55,212 bases of DNA from Branchiostoma floridae (GCF_000003815.2 NC_049986.1:25146222-25201433), one strand, 5' to 3'. Shown: positions 39,655 to 52,490, counted from the first letter of the stretch. Numbers and translations are program-made. Notes: generated from the letters alone by a model not told the origin.

Positions 39655-40496
39655 TACCTGGCCCTGTGTGAGTGTGTATGATACACGTGAATAAAGGGCC
39701 TTACATGTCAGTAATCCCGCAGGTCAGGCCGGTTTGTCCCGTACAAAAGGAGGATTACAGACATCAACAGTATCCATCTGAACACTCAGATACCGGGGGA
39801 GGAAGAGAGGGGACTTTTTTCATAATACAATGAAGATATAACAGCATGGTAGAGCATGTACAAGAGTACACCATTGGTACTGACACACGCCTTGTTTGGG
39901 AGTCTTTTCTGCGACATGAAATGACATGTGTTAGGAGTACTTGACCTTCCTACTCCAATTTACTGATTCGTTTATTTATTAACTTATTTATTTCATCTTA
40001 AGACTGCTGGGTAGCCCCTTCAACTTTAGACTGTTGGTTTCAAAGGAGGCCCATCATCATGTAAACAGAACAAATATGTTACATTCAGTCAAAGTGCCAG
40101 ATGCCCAATAATCCCCATCCCCACCAACAACGTCCCTCTACCCTCATACTCTTATCTTACATAAAACGTTCGCTATAACAAACAGCGAAGTTGTTTGTGA
40201 CTTTTTTTTCTGAAGAAGATCAGTCTTCAGACGTGATTCTGTCCATCCGTTTGTTTTCCTGCTTATTCCGCGTGAAAGTGCTTGTTACTTGCCTATGCTG
40301 TTAAAACATATGCATGGTCTGTGCTGAGTTTACTGTGTTGTTTAAAATAGAACCCGGCCTGTGGCGAGTTTTCTGCGGACGGAGTCTTCACCCAGCTGGT
40401 TCTATTTTCCCCGCCGCCTGAGGTGGTTTTACCCACACGGTACATCAGACTCGTGTCTGCGGTTTGTGGATGGGGCCCAGTCACAACAGGAGCCGG

Positions 40497-40775
40497 CCTA
40501 GCCTCCAACAGGCTTTCCTACGGGGTGTGGAGCGAAGAATCAGGCAAAACGGGGAATTATTTGGCGGGAGGGTCAATCCAAGGGAAGTGTCCGGTTAACC
40601 TTCTATAGAAGGCAAACATCCCTATCATATTATTGTCCCTTTTTCCAGCTTAGCTGCTCTGGTAGTACCTGAATAGGAACCCCGCAATAACATGGACCGA
40701 CCTAGCCTCCACCAGGCTTTCCTACGGGGGTGTGGAGCGAAGAATCTGGCAAAAAGGGGATTATTCAGCCAGAAG
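40497..40775. repeat. Spaced direct duplication
   Basis: GCCTCCAACAGGCTTTCCTA then CGGGGTGTGGAGCGAAGAAT at about 40500 recurs at about 40702 with few changes; period about 200 bp. Confidence 0.8.
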
Positions 40776-42454
40776 AGGCAGTTCGCAGGATGCTCTGAGT
40801 GACCGTGGTCAAATCTTTTGACTACCCTAGACTTTTTTGGGTGGGCAGTGGAGTCACATAGCTTCCAGTTAGAATGTTTATTCAACATGCTTCCAATTGA
40901 AGTGAAAAAAAAAGCTGCTTGTCCTATCTAATGAATGATTAAACTTCCCTGGCAAATCATTGTGCCTATAGACAGCGTAGTTAGTGTGGTAGTGAATAGC
41001 TAGCAGCGCAGCCAAAACACGGACAGAGCCGCCATCTTGACTCAGGGGTCGGACATGAGCGCTCTACAGACAGACTCCTCCTACTCACAACTACGATGAC
41101 TGTAAACACAGCGGACACATTCTGATGTTTTTCTGGCACAATTCGGAGGGAAAGTATGCCCACGTAAACATAGACCATAACAACAACTCATCCCGCGGAA
41201 AGATGTAAGTCAGTTCGCCTAGAGGATACCGTGTGGCTTGCCTAGTGAATTACGTGGCAGAGTTTAGAGGGAACGAAAAAAGAGCCACAGATAAATATGC
41301 GGTCTTCTTCCTAACAAGACCCTGTCTTTAGAGCCTTCAGATGGACCGGCTGCATTCCTGGGAGACGACTCTAGAATATTGTTAGGCTATCTTCAAGCGG
41401 ACAAACCGTCTGGCGGTCACCTGCGTCGTCATGACAACCAGGTAACAGGTGTACCTACAGGTGTCACAACAGGACGCACCTGTTTACAGGGATCATTACA
41501 ACAAAACGCCGAAAGGGACGTGGTTTTAATCACCAGTTTTGCAGACGATAGTTACAAACATGCAGGTCAGAGGTCGTCGCCACTCCATGTTGCCATGGTT
41601 ACGGTATGGGTTAGTCCCAGGGGATGCCGGGAAATCTACTCACCCCTCCATCTGGGGTCGCGTCCTCTTCATGACGTCACTGCCCTGAGAACGGACGAAC
41701 TGACAAACGGACAATGGTGTAGGGAAGGTGCTAGCTGACAGGTCTGCGGTCCGAAGCGGCCGGGTCTGGTCTGTGTTCTGTTCTGTTCTGATCTGGACTG
41801 TCTCGCGATGACTGGTCGCGCGGGTTTTAACGAGACCGGCGCATCCGGTGTCGCGGGCAATCTGATATCCCCGCGATAAGGATCGGCACACATCCGGTGT
41901 AGCGTGCAGAACGATGCCCGCGATAAACGGCACCTTACGTAACATCGTGGCTTCATTCATGTCGGGGATTTCAAATCATTTCACCTTCGAACCGGAACCG
42001 ACGTCATCACAATATCTGATAGAACAAAACCAGTTGGGCGTTGCCTTGTTGCCTAGTTACCGGCGTCCTCTTTAATAATGCAATAAACCCGCCTTACGAA
42101 GTAAACAAACCTGGTCGGAAGTTCGGAGATCTGACCCCGAGATATTTATAGTCTGCTGACCACGGAATGTCAGGATTCTACTTCCGGTGTCAGGTGATTT
42201 TGCTTCCGGTGTCCAAAAACGGTGACAAAGAACACTCACTCACTCATGTTGTTATAAACAATATTCGAAACGAGAAAGCACGTTAAGCATAATCCTCTGG
42301 TTGAACTACTTTTAGTCGTATAGCAAAGATGAATAGAAGACCCCGTGTTTTTTCTCGTTTTCTTACTCTTTTGAATCTTTCCGACACCCCTATGAGCTCC
42401 CCACGTAAGAACGGTCACTGATTCCCGCCATTTCGCATGTAGCAGGATAATGGG

Positions 42455-42554
42455 NNNNNNNNNNNNNNNNNNNNNNNNNNNNNNNNNNNNNNNNNNNNNN
42501 NNNNNNNNNNNNNNNNNNNNNNNNNNNNNNNNNNNNNNNNNNNNNNNNNNNNNN
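42455..42554. other. Assembly gap (100 N)
   Basis: Exactly 100 N. Confidence 0.99.
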
Positions 42555-43860
42555 AACTTTCTCCCTCAGAAATCTGGACATATACCGATCCTTAAATTAC
42601 TCTATGACGAACCGTCAACTCATGTAGGAAACGATCGTACGTGTTTCATGACAATTAGTTGTCGGATGATACTTAGAAACCGGTTCTCTGAGGAGAAACG
42701 TCGTCTACATAAATTTTAGAGGCACATTACAGACGACATGATTATGGCAGCAAAAATAGGGTGTTGATATCCTCTATGTAACACATGGCGGGTTTCTTGA
42801 GATATTTCTTACATGTCTTGTTGTGTAGGTTTGGTGACTTTCAAGGATATAGAAGTACTTTGTCAACAAACCATGTGACATTAATGTGATATTTATTGTT
42901 TCCGGACATTTTCGTACAATAGAGGCTTCAGAAATCGAGCGGGAAAAGGAAACCCACCACCCAATGTACAAACGTACGTGCGTCTTGCATAGCAAATAAT
43001 CGTCATGACATACTAAGAAATCGTTTTGAGGGAAAAAAAGTCGTCTGACAAAGCTGTCCATCAAAGTCCCCTGACGGAAGGGCGCGTGGTGTCCAACATT
43101 TATCGGTCTGTAAATTTGCTGTATGACCACAGCTAACTCATATAATTTGAAACGGAAATAGCGGGAATGATGTCAAAAAATCGTCTGACGGATCTGTCAA
43201 TCATTCATATATACGTCACGTGAATGACGCATGATCTTCTGATTCAGACGTGTATATGGTCTGTCCGCCGTTTGGATTGTTTTGATTTTGAGTTGGATGT
43301 TTGCAGTGGGAAAATAGGATGTTATTATTCGCGACTATCATGGTCGTGATATACCGCCCGCCAAATTGTACTGTACCACTAACCTCTACTAAACTCAGTG
43401 GGTTGTTAAAAAAGGGTAAAAATTAAGGTTAGATGTTTTACATGGTCATAGACATACCATTTCCAACATATCGCCGGGAAACTTTGTTCTCCAATGACCG
43501 GAAAAGCCTTCTGATACAAAAATACCCCCTTTATTTTGACCAACTTTTTTTTAAAGTTCGCAAAGAGGTCTGATCTGATTGAGACTACTTTGCCGCATTA
43601 TATAGCCTTAACCGTCGATCGTCACAAACGTTTTGGGCCGGCCGGTGTGTTATCTGTCAATTTGGCCAATTTCTACAAGTAGTATTATCAGCGACATGTA
43701 AAGCCTGGCATATCACCGTGTGCATGTAGAGGGTACACATTCTGTACAGTATAGCGCCGTGACCGTATATGGCAATCTTTATAACTGTTACAGTTCAGCC
43801 CGGGCAAAGACCAGGTCTCAGGAAGTCATTAGGGCTAAGATTTAAGCCGCTCAAAGGTTC
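42555..43860. other. No gene seen
   Basis: Diverged internal repeats (CGTACGTG..TCATGAC, AAGTCGTCTGACAAAGCTGT) at about 42640, 42970 and 43180. No recognised protein. Confidence 0.45.
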
Positions 43861-44301
43861 AGCAAACACACCTGAGTGCGTCAGGTGAGGCGTTATCATC
43901 ACACAGCGTGCCGCACATACCTGGGGATACCTGGCGTTACGACAGGTGAGCCGTTAACGTGCCGGGCATACCTGGGGAAGCCTGGCGGTCAGGTAGCGCC
44001 GTGGCGACCGCGTGTTTGGGCGGAAGTTTTGGGTTGGCACGTGGGCTGTGTGTTTACTAACAGGTCCGGACAGGTGTTTACTATCAGGTCCGGACCATGA
44101 GCAGGTATGTGTAGGGTGATGGAGCGATCAGTACCTGTCTACCGAAAAATGTAGATAGCTCTTGAATAAGTGACTCAACTGTACAGAAAAGGAATAAAAA
44201 AACGACCACGACAATAACTTTCTTTGTTATCAACCAATAGTTGTCATCGTCAGACCTTTTGAAGAGCGGAACTCATTATCATCCCTTATTAGCTATAAAA
44301 A

Positions 44302-44362
44302 ATGAATGAATGAATGAATGAATGAATGAATGAATGAATGAATGAATGAATGAATGAATAAA
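44302..44362. repeat. (AATG)n microsatellite
   Basis: About 15 units of AATG, ending in AATAAATAA. Confidence 0.95.
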
Positions 44363-44369
44363 TAACTCA

Positions 44370-45440
44370 TAGGTCTAATCTAACACAGAAGTTTGGTTTC
44401 ACTTATTGGTAGTGTTGAAAACGTAGGATGGGTTTAGTCGGCTTGTCAAATATAAATTTGTCCGTGGTACTCATATGTGTCTAAAGTCGAATCTACTTTC
44501 TATGTAAAGAATTTAATTGAACGGCTTGAGATTCAGATCTCTCGTCTGAGGCCTTCCATGCTACGTAAACCACAGAAACATGCTATATATATGTCTGATT
44601 ATGTCCACATGTGATAAATCATGGCCCCTGTTCGCGTGGGTTTCCTCTCGTCTGTTGTAGGGGAGTAAGTAAGTGGGTAAATGGCGTCATGACAGAATTC
44701 ATGTTTGATCCTGTAAATGTCGGGAACAAAGCGACAAAAAGGCGGGAAGTCTGGCGGCTTTTGCGGTGCCTAGCAACGCGCGAGGGTGTGTCGTCTGCGG
44801 ACTTACTGAGGTGATCTTTGCTCAGTTGTGGTTTTTGCGCGTCAGTTTGTCTCAATTTATGTGACGACTGAAATTTCTTTAAAAAGACTTAATGTAAAGG
44901 CGAGAAAAAGAGCAAACATAAGCTTGGAAATTGAATATTATCGCTTGACTGAATAGGCGGCAAAACGCGTTTGAACAGAAAGAACCCGCTAATCATAAAT
45001 TTATAAACGTGTTCTTCTGCAGTGAGTTGTTACACATTTGGATGTTTCCTTGTTGTATTTTCCAATTTCAAATTCTATATTTATTCTTTATACCATTTAA
45101 AAAAACAAATTAGTTAGTATTCTTATGTATTCTGTATCTCTGTTATATTTCATCTAACCCTTACCTCCCACATGACCTCAATAAAAAGCGGCCTTCAGGC
45201 CAACCTGAGCTTCTCATGAATAAAAAAAGGCTCAAACAATCCGGCCACTCACTCCACACTTCTACTCACTAGATAAACAGGTAAATGAATCTGTCTAACT
45301 TATATGATTTATATTCGTTCATCCGTTCTACTTCAGGAGAAGTATAACATAACGATATGGTATAGCGTCACTATAGAGTCACAACAATAATAACACACAG
45401 GTTCGGAAAAAAGAGAACATCGCGTGCCTATTGAGTATTG
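44370..45440. other. No gene seen
   Basis: Short ORFs only, with no recognised family. An AATAAAAAGCGGCCTTCAGG at about 45180 looks like a retroelement tail. Confidence 0.45.
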
Positions 45441-45449
45441 TACAATTTG

Positions 45450-45532
45450 ATCTCTCCAAGCAGATGTTGGGTAGATGGCAGTCTGAGACGCCTGAGAATG
45501 AGTGATAATCACCCCAAATCTGCTTGGAGATT
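45450..45532. mobile_element. Short foldback element
   Basis: TCTCCAAGCAGATGTTGGGT and inverted ACCCCAAATCTGCTTGGAGA only 80 bp apart. Same terminal family as the elements at 31163 and 39482. Confidence 0.75.
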
Positions 45533-45539
45533 GCTAACG

Positions 45540-48255
45540 ATGTATGTGTAATGTTGTCACTGAAACAAATTGAAGGTCATTAGAAGCGACCTTTGTTGAC
45601 ATCAGTCGAAAAGAGCCCCCCTCCCCCGCGTTCCATCTGGCACAGGTTAGCGGCCTAAGGTGTTGACGTAAGGAACAGTTTCCCTAATCACGCCTAATCA
45701 CGCGAGAATTTGTAGTCACGCCTAATTCCGCGAGAATTCCGGTTTTAGTCACCTCCGCCTGAAGTCACCCAAGGTTTTGTTTTTGCCATAAATGGTAAAA
45801 ACAAGTTTCGCTGGTCAGCTGAGTGCCCGGGGGTTAATTAACGGGGTTTACATGAGTGGGAGGGGCCCTGGGACATTCCGTCCCTCATTTGTAGGTAAAT
45901 CCCTCAAAGAATTTTAGGCCCTTAGAACGATTGGTGTGCCCTTAGAACGATTTGTAAATGTTACTCTAGACTCAACATGTAGATACTTATTGATACACAC
46001 TCATGTAGGTAATTCATTTTATAGTTCACGTTATAGTTGTAGTAGACCTTACGAACATTGCTGTACTTTCGTTGTGTCAATAAAAGTGTTCTGTTTTTAT
46101 TGGAAATAGGCAAATCAGAGTGTCAGTCAATCAGAAGCCCCCCCCCCCCCCCCCGAAACTTTGGTCTTGCCTGTCAAAAAATGAATGAATGAATGGTTTA
46201 TTTTGTGCACAACACAACTTCAGTAAAAACATTTGGGAGCCAATTGGGTGAATTGCACGTTTGACACAATAAAACTACAATTGCGCGATAAAGGCGTCGC
46301 CGCGTCCTAAATTGTGTTGCACGTAACTTAATAATTGGAATGTCATGCATGCAAGTATGACTTGAAAGACATAGGTAAACACACAAAGCGTAAACGACTC
46401 CGTTTTTGTCGATGAAATTCGTTGGGCGCTCTGTGCACAAGTCAAAACGTTTCGTCGCAGTGATGCCGCCAGCATGCCGCAGCGACGCCGCCAACATGCC
46501 GCAGTCTCCGTGAGATCCCGGTTTACACCCGGCGGTGTTTAGACTGGTTTGCCCGCAGAGGTCGGCGCGTGTCTGGATAAAGACCCTGTGTGTTTACACA
46601 CCGACACGATATCCAACCTGAAACATGTACAGTCGTCCTTCACCCGACAGGGTCAAATCCGATAGAATTCCCCAAATCTGAGTGCAAATCCTGCCTACAA
46701 CATTCCCGATTCGTGTAACTGGCAATGATGCCCCAAACTTGTGAGGTCAAGATAAGAGTGTGTGTGTGTGTTTGACTATCGTATGTTTGTAAAGTTGAGA
46801 GCCTTTTCCAACCTGTAATCAATGCCATGCCACTGAGCGAACACGGTCACAGACGTAAAATGAAATAGAATACAATTTTCTTAGTACAAGTAATTCTGTA
46901 GATTCCAATCCTAAACCCAACATTAACTGCTTTTCAACTTAGCGAGATACTATGATTTAGCGAGTGCTATTAACGGGAGTGTGGTTGAAAATAAAACATT
47001 GTAAGTTGCTCCTCTGAGATTACGAGATTACTTTCCACATTGACTGTCCTTCGAACAAGAACCCTTATTAACTATTGAAAACAACCCCAAATTTCAGTCT
47101 AAATTCCACTGCAAGCACGCTGGAATTTTTGTGTTAATTCCCTGACAACATTCCCGAATGTCGGCGCTAATTCCAAAGCCCGAGGGCTCAGACTGGAATG
47201 CGAAGTCCGTCCGTTATAATGACAGGGAATTTGGACTCATCGCTTCACACATTCAGCCAAGAATTTGTCACAAACGACGGAAATACAGATACATCTTTAC
47301 CTTATTCGGTTATGACAGACAAGAGCTTTTGTTCCAACAGTCATTCATTCATTCATTGAGTCAATTTTGATCTATAATTGCGGAGAATTTCGACTCATGG
47401 CTTCGGAAATTCACGCCATACTCGTCACCTACTGGGGGCGAGTTTACAAAATTATTACCTTTTTGGGCCATGATTAGTGAGGGTTTCTAACTACGCGTTT
47501 TGGGTCAATTTTAGGATTTCCTGTAATTTTGCTACACAAGGGACCATGTTAGACTGTGAGTTGTCGCGTGACTATTACGCCTTCAGATTTCGGTACAGGC
47601 GATTCAGGACAAGCAGATATCTATCTATCTATCTATCTATCTATCCATCTATATATGATATATTTCTGTAACTACAATAAAGTACAAGGAAGGTCTCCAT
47701 TTTTTCATGGAAATTTGACGTTAGCTAACTTAGCAAAAGTGGCGTCCAACTTTTAGCCTCAAGAATTAGACCCCCTGGCTACAAACACCCGAAGATCAGG
47801 TAAAAAAAAACCTCTTAAGCGCCACTTCTTCCGCCCGAAGGAATCTTCCAACCGGACGCCAGTCACAGAGGAAGGACCTGTGACTATGTACGGACGGCGT
47901 TTCACTACAGCAAGGGCGCTAAAGGCAGGATCTGGGAACTCAATCTTAAATATGGTAGAGTTTTACTCCATATGACACGTCTGTGTCGTTAAAATGACTT
48001 GAGACGCCGGGTGAGCCGTACTCATGTCTTTAACAGCTTCTTAAGACATGTCGTTACGTCTCAGACAACGTCTGTCTTATCTGATCCTGTGTAAGATAAG
48101 ATCCACACGCTCGCACTTAAGGTGTTTCCCGTATCTCAAGATCTTTCACGGTGTTCGGTTTTGGGAATAGGAGCTAATTGTTCTTGTTAGGGGGCATTTT
48201 TCTCCTCGGACGGTAAGGGCTGGATATGGGGAAGGGTATCTGACCCAACACACCG
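45540..48255. other. No gene seen
   Basis: ORFs up to 99 residues with no recognised family. A (TATC)n run lies at about 47622-47650, and a reversed (CATT)n tail near 46180-46205. Confidence 0.45.
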
Positions 48256-48261
48256 GGTATA

Positions 48262-48823
48262 CGAGGCGCGGTCAATAAGTAATGCCCCTGACCCATTTTC
48301 CATAGCAGTAGATTAATGAAACTTGGCACAGTTATTAGTCTTTCTCTTCATAGGAACCACCCAGAGTTATGCATTTCTCCCATCGTTTGATGCAGCTCTG
48401 GACACCGTTTTTGTAGGACACCCCAGGTTGGTCCTCCAACAGATGCCTCATCAATGGCAGAAGAGGGACGACCAGGTCTGGGAGCTGTTTCCGCAGACTT
48501 CCGACCTTGTTTGAATTCAGGATGCCAGCGTTTTACAAGGTCATATGATGGGGCATCATCACCATAAGTTTCTTTCATTTCATCAAAAATCTTCTTTGGT
48601 GTGCGTCCTTTCAAATATAAAAACCGGATCACTGCGCGACACTCAACTGGTTCCATTTCACACCTGACTCAGTTCAAACACCAGTAAATCAAAAACCACA
48701 ATTAGTTCAGAACTGTTTTTTGCAATATAAGCTATAAAGATATGAATCATTACACAGACAAAATTTCATCTAGATCAGACCACTGGAAGTGGGTCAGGGG
48801 CATTACTTATTGACCGCCCCTCG
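48262..48823. mobile_element. Internally deleted mariner-like transposon
   Basis: Terminal inverted repeats of about 33 bp: CGAGGCGCGGTCAATAAGTA and, inverted at the other end, CGAGGGGCGGTCAATAAGTA, continuing ATGCCCCTGACCCA. Flanked by TA on both sides (48260-48261, 48824-48825), the Tc1/mariner signature. Only 562 bp long versus roughly 1.3 kb for a complete element. Confidence 0.93.
48348..48656 (-). pseudogene. Remnant mariner-type transposase (N-terminal HTH)
   Basis: 102-residue ORF. Residues 1-60 (MEPVECRAVIRFLYLKGRTP; YGDDAPSYDLVKRW; PRPGRPSSA) match the DNA-binding helix-turn-helix of mariner/SETMAR-type transposases. The catalytic DDD/D domain is missing; the text after about residue 70 is a deletion joint and late 3' sequence. 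Not functional as a transposase. Confidence 0.85.
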
Positions 48824-48980
48824 TAGGGAGAAGAACTTTCCGGGGGAGTTGGGCTAACGGAGGTTTATGTCTTTATCTTCACGGCGTCTTTAAGACATGT
48901 TTGTTAAGTCGCGGACACTTGAGACACTAGTGCTCTTTATCAGGTCCGGGCCTATCCACCCACCTGTTCGCTTGAGAGGC

Positions 48981-49057
48981 TATGTATGTATGTATGTATG
49001 TATGTATGTATGTATGCATGTATGTATGTATGTATGTATGCATGTTTGCATGTATGT
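48981..49057. repeat. (TATG)n microsatellite
   Basis: TATGTATG repeats with a few TGCA interruptions. Confidence 0.95.
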
Positions 49058-49059
49058 AT

Positions 49060-50630
49060 AGATGCAGAACGTCTTTCGAAAGTCACTTTAAATTTGTTGT
49101 GCCAAGGAAGATGTAACTCAAGAGGGACTAACTGTTCTCCATAATGACCCCCCCCCCCCCCATCCCCTCCGATAGGAAGAAGAGACGGAAGGGAGTGAGT
49201 GAGGAAGGATGACCTACTTGACGTGTGAGTGGATATTACTGAGTACGTCCGTACGGAACACAGCCCTCTACACTACAGGAAGGGAGCTGGTAGGAATGTT
49301 CTATGATGGACAGAAATCTGAACCGGGCCCAAAACAAACCACATATTAAAAGTTAGATCACACCTGCCAAGAGTTATACACTACCTTTACTTGTGGTGAG
49401 AAGAGTTGATCACTCACTACTGACGCAACCTGAGATAGCTGAGCGATCTAATGTTTGGCGGATCGGTCAACGAGTTTCAGGCATAAAACCACTTGTTTTG
49501 AATTGTGTATATTTTGCTGTAATTCAATAATACTTTGACACCTTGCGTCATATTTCAGATATGACATCAAACATCGCATCAGCCCAAGTTTGGTCGCAGT
49601 ACAGTCTCTCAGCGATCGCCGACATAGTGAAGGGGGCTCAGACATGTGGGTCGGAAGGGTATCTGATATATTACTTTTTAAAGGGTGTAGTGCCTTAAAA
49701 GCTAGAGCAAGCTTAATTTTGTGAAAGTGCGTCAGGAACAAGTGACGAGAGTGTTGCTGAATATGACATTCCATTCCGGTGTAATAACGCGAGAGCAGAG
49801 CTCGTGCTAAACACGTCATCGTCAGACGATCAAGTCTGGAAACATCAGATTATGTTCAAGGGCATATCGGATCTGTAAACAGTAAACAGTAAACATTGTT
49901 ACATTGTTCAAATCGCCACACCATCAACAGCTGCGACAGTGTGGCTGTTTTGTACTGGCGAGTGGCGGCCATTACTATCCAAGCAGATGTCGGGAAGGCT
50001 AAACCGTTACATTTTATTTACTAGCTGTTCTGTTCTGTGACAAACCGCCGCCCTGAACAGAAAATGATCTAAGTTAGATAGAAAAACTTCTGATTGAAGA
50101 TTCCGTTTGCCCGGTCGCCGCTTTAAAAAACAGACTGAATAAAAGTTCAGAACTTTAACTATACGGCTCCAGATGTCTTTCTAAGGGGCGACTGCAGTGT
50201 GCATGTGCAAGATGTCGGTAGCTTGAGATATGAACCTACCTACTCTACTAGATGCCGCTTGGAAAGTTTGTTATTGTTACAAACTTGTGACGGACCCCGC
50301 GACGTCACGCCACGTGGCGGGAAATAATGGTCACGTGTTTGTGTGTAAACACCGTTATCCGCCAATCTGAGAAAATCAGCCGTTTGGAAAACCCGTCTCG
50401 ACAAACCGACATTCCTTCCGATGGCGAGAATGTGGAGATTTGGGATCGGTGCGCGGAAAATGTTGCCGAAATTAGGGTTTATTTGGTCTGAATCAGTCCC
50501 AAGGACGCTCCGGTCTTGTGTGTATATATACAGTACTTATTATGTACCACTGCACAGGAATCCGCCGGTTTGGCTAAACGTTCTGTTGGAAATCCAGGGC
50601 TGAGATCTGATAAATTAAGAATTTTTGTCT
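49060..50630. other. No gene seen
   Basis: A 123-residue minus ORF at about 49448-49819 and a 60-residue plus ORF at about 50421 have no recognised domain and no supporting splice or homology signal. Confidence 0.45.
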
Positions 50631-50639
50631 TCAATCTCA

Positions 50640-50930
50640 TTTAGTGGGGTCTTTACGGTGTTTGGCCCGAATCCAGAGGTCCTGGGTTCAGATCATGTCA
50701 TGCTACCGATCTTGTGCCTTTCGGAAAGGCACTTTACACGACATTTTCTTCACTGAACCCAGGTGTGAAAATTGGTGCCTGACTTCGGTGAGGAGGTGAC
50801 AGGCGGTGAGGGATGGTCATCACCTTCCAGTACGGTACATGCAGTATGCGGATAACAACCCACCGTTCCTACGGCCGTAAAAGGGCTACAGACCTACCCA
50901 CTTTACTTCATGAATACTAAATAAAGGTGC
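50640..50930 (+). mobile_element. tRNA-derived SINE
   Basis: Head GTGTTTGGCCCGAATCCAGA with B-box-like GGGTTCAGATC. Body GGAAAGGCACTTTACACGAC, GAACCCAGGTGTGAAAATTG, TTCGGTGAGGAGGTGACAGG, then CTACGGCCGTAAAAGG. The same family interrupts the LRR gene at 9130. Confidence 0.75.
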
Positions 50931-51059
50931 TTTTACAGAACTACTAAAAACAGGCCAGATTTGTTCCATTTATGACTCAGTTTGGGAAGGAGACAAATAG
51001 AATCATATTGTTCTATTTACGACCTGTTACTTTTTTCTGCTCATAAATTGTATAGGTTT

Positions 51060-51155
51060 TGTTGCTTATGTTCATCTTATTGTCACGGGCTCCAGGAAGA
51101 ATAGTGGAATAATATATCACTACACTAATGGAGATTCAAATAAAACAAACAATCA
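51060..51155 (+). mobile_element. LINE-type 3' end fragment
   Basis: CACGGGCTCCAGGAAGAATA then ACTAATGGAGATTCAAATAA and an A-rich tail, like the fragment at about 26770-26850. Confidence 0.55.
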
Positions 51156-51244
51156 AACATAAAACAGTCAATGAAGAAGACAAGTAGAATCAGAAATCTA
51201 TTTCTGGTAGTCTCGGGATCATAAACATGAGTCAACATTACCGG

Positions 51245-51344
51245 NNNNNNNNNNNNNNNNNNNNNNNNNNNNNNNNNNNNNNNNNNNNNNNNNNNNNNNN
51301 NNNNNNNNNNNNNNNNNNNNNNNNNNNNNNNNNNNNNNNNNNNN
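51245..51344. other. Assembly gap (100 N)
   Basis: Exactly 100 N. Confidence 0.99.
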
Positions 51345-52019
51345 TCACCTTCAGACCACATCCGTATACTTTTCGTCAAACAAAAAACACATTTTCATAA
51401 ATTGCGCGTGAAAAGACGCAAAGGGGCGTTTTGTTATCATACTTGTGCACCACCAACTGTCAGAAGTTATGGCAACGTACGTAAACCGCGTGACTTATGC
51501 TTTGTTATTATGCTTTGTTATTATGTCTCCATGTATATGTAAATAATTCCATTGTTTTGAGAGCATTTTCAACGGTCAGAAGTTATGGTAAGTAAAGATA
51601 GGCATGATGGCAAAAGATGGGGCAGAATGTGTGCATGCGCCGCGACATGAATCGCAGTTAGTCCAGCTAAAAAGACAGGCTGACAGACACCGGCCGATAC
51701 TTAACACACTGTACCGAGTAAAGCACCCTTAGCTGAGGAGACTGGTACCCAGGCTAAGGGTTGAACGGAGCGCGAGAACTGCAACATGTCATCTAATGGT
51801 GGTATACAGGCGAAATATACTAAAGAATGGCTAGACGTTAAAAATTCCTCTACTGATTGTAAAGCTTTACACCTTAGGAACTGTGGCTATGGACTGGTAG
51901 ATGCCATACTTTGTATCTTGTACAACTGCTGTATGTGCTATACAATTATTATCATAACTGTCCAGCACTGTTGTGACGTTCGTAAGAAGACGTACATGTA
52001 GGAAGGTCCTGTTCAAAAA

Positions 52020-52190
52020 TAGTGCGAGTGACGTGATGTATCACCTGTAAATACGGCGCCACGCGTATAGCACGTGAGGTGGTGACGTCACGACAGGTGA
52101 GAACACGTCAGGGCAGGTGTGAAGAAACGCGACCCGCGGCGTAACTCACTTTCACTTGACGGCAGGTGAAAGGACCGGCATGCACGTGGT
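52020..52190. promoter_or_regulatory. Cluster of E-box and CRE motifs
   Basis: Within 170 bp: several CACCTG/CAGGTG E-boxes, GCACGTGA, GCACGTGG, and TGACGTCA in GGTGACGTCACG. Candidate enhancer or promoter; no adjoining exon recognised. Confidence 0.3.
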
Positions 52191-52225
52191 CTCCGGTACA
52201 ACAATCGCGGTTTCGCGTGGAACGG

Positions 52226-52490
52226 TGCGAAATGCCTTCCTGCCGACGGTTATAATTTCTGTTTAGATTTTGACCAAAAAAAAAAAAACATTAACAAGCG
52301 AACGAAACCTTTAGTTTATAGCACAGCCGTGTACCCCAACTACATTGAGTGTGAAAAATAGATGGTCCGAAATGCCTTCCTGTTAACGGTAATAAGTCTT
52401 CTCCTGTTTAGATGTCAAATAACAACATAAACAAGCGAACAAAACCTTAAGTTTACAGCATAGTCTTCCCCTCAACTATATGTGACCTGC
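52226..52490. repeat. Two-copy tandem duplication, period about 140 bp
   Basis: CGAAATGCCTTCCTG, then AACAAGCGAAC.AAACCTT and AAGTTTACAGCA-like text in each half. Confidence 0.85.

Noticed and set aside
48348-48656. SETMAR-like host gene
   Set aside because: Only the transposase HTH is present, within a TA-flanked inverted-repeat element; no SET domain.
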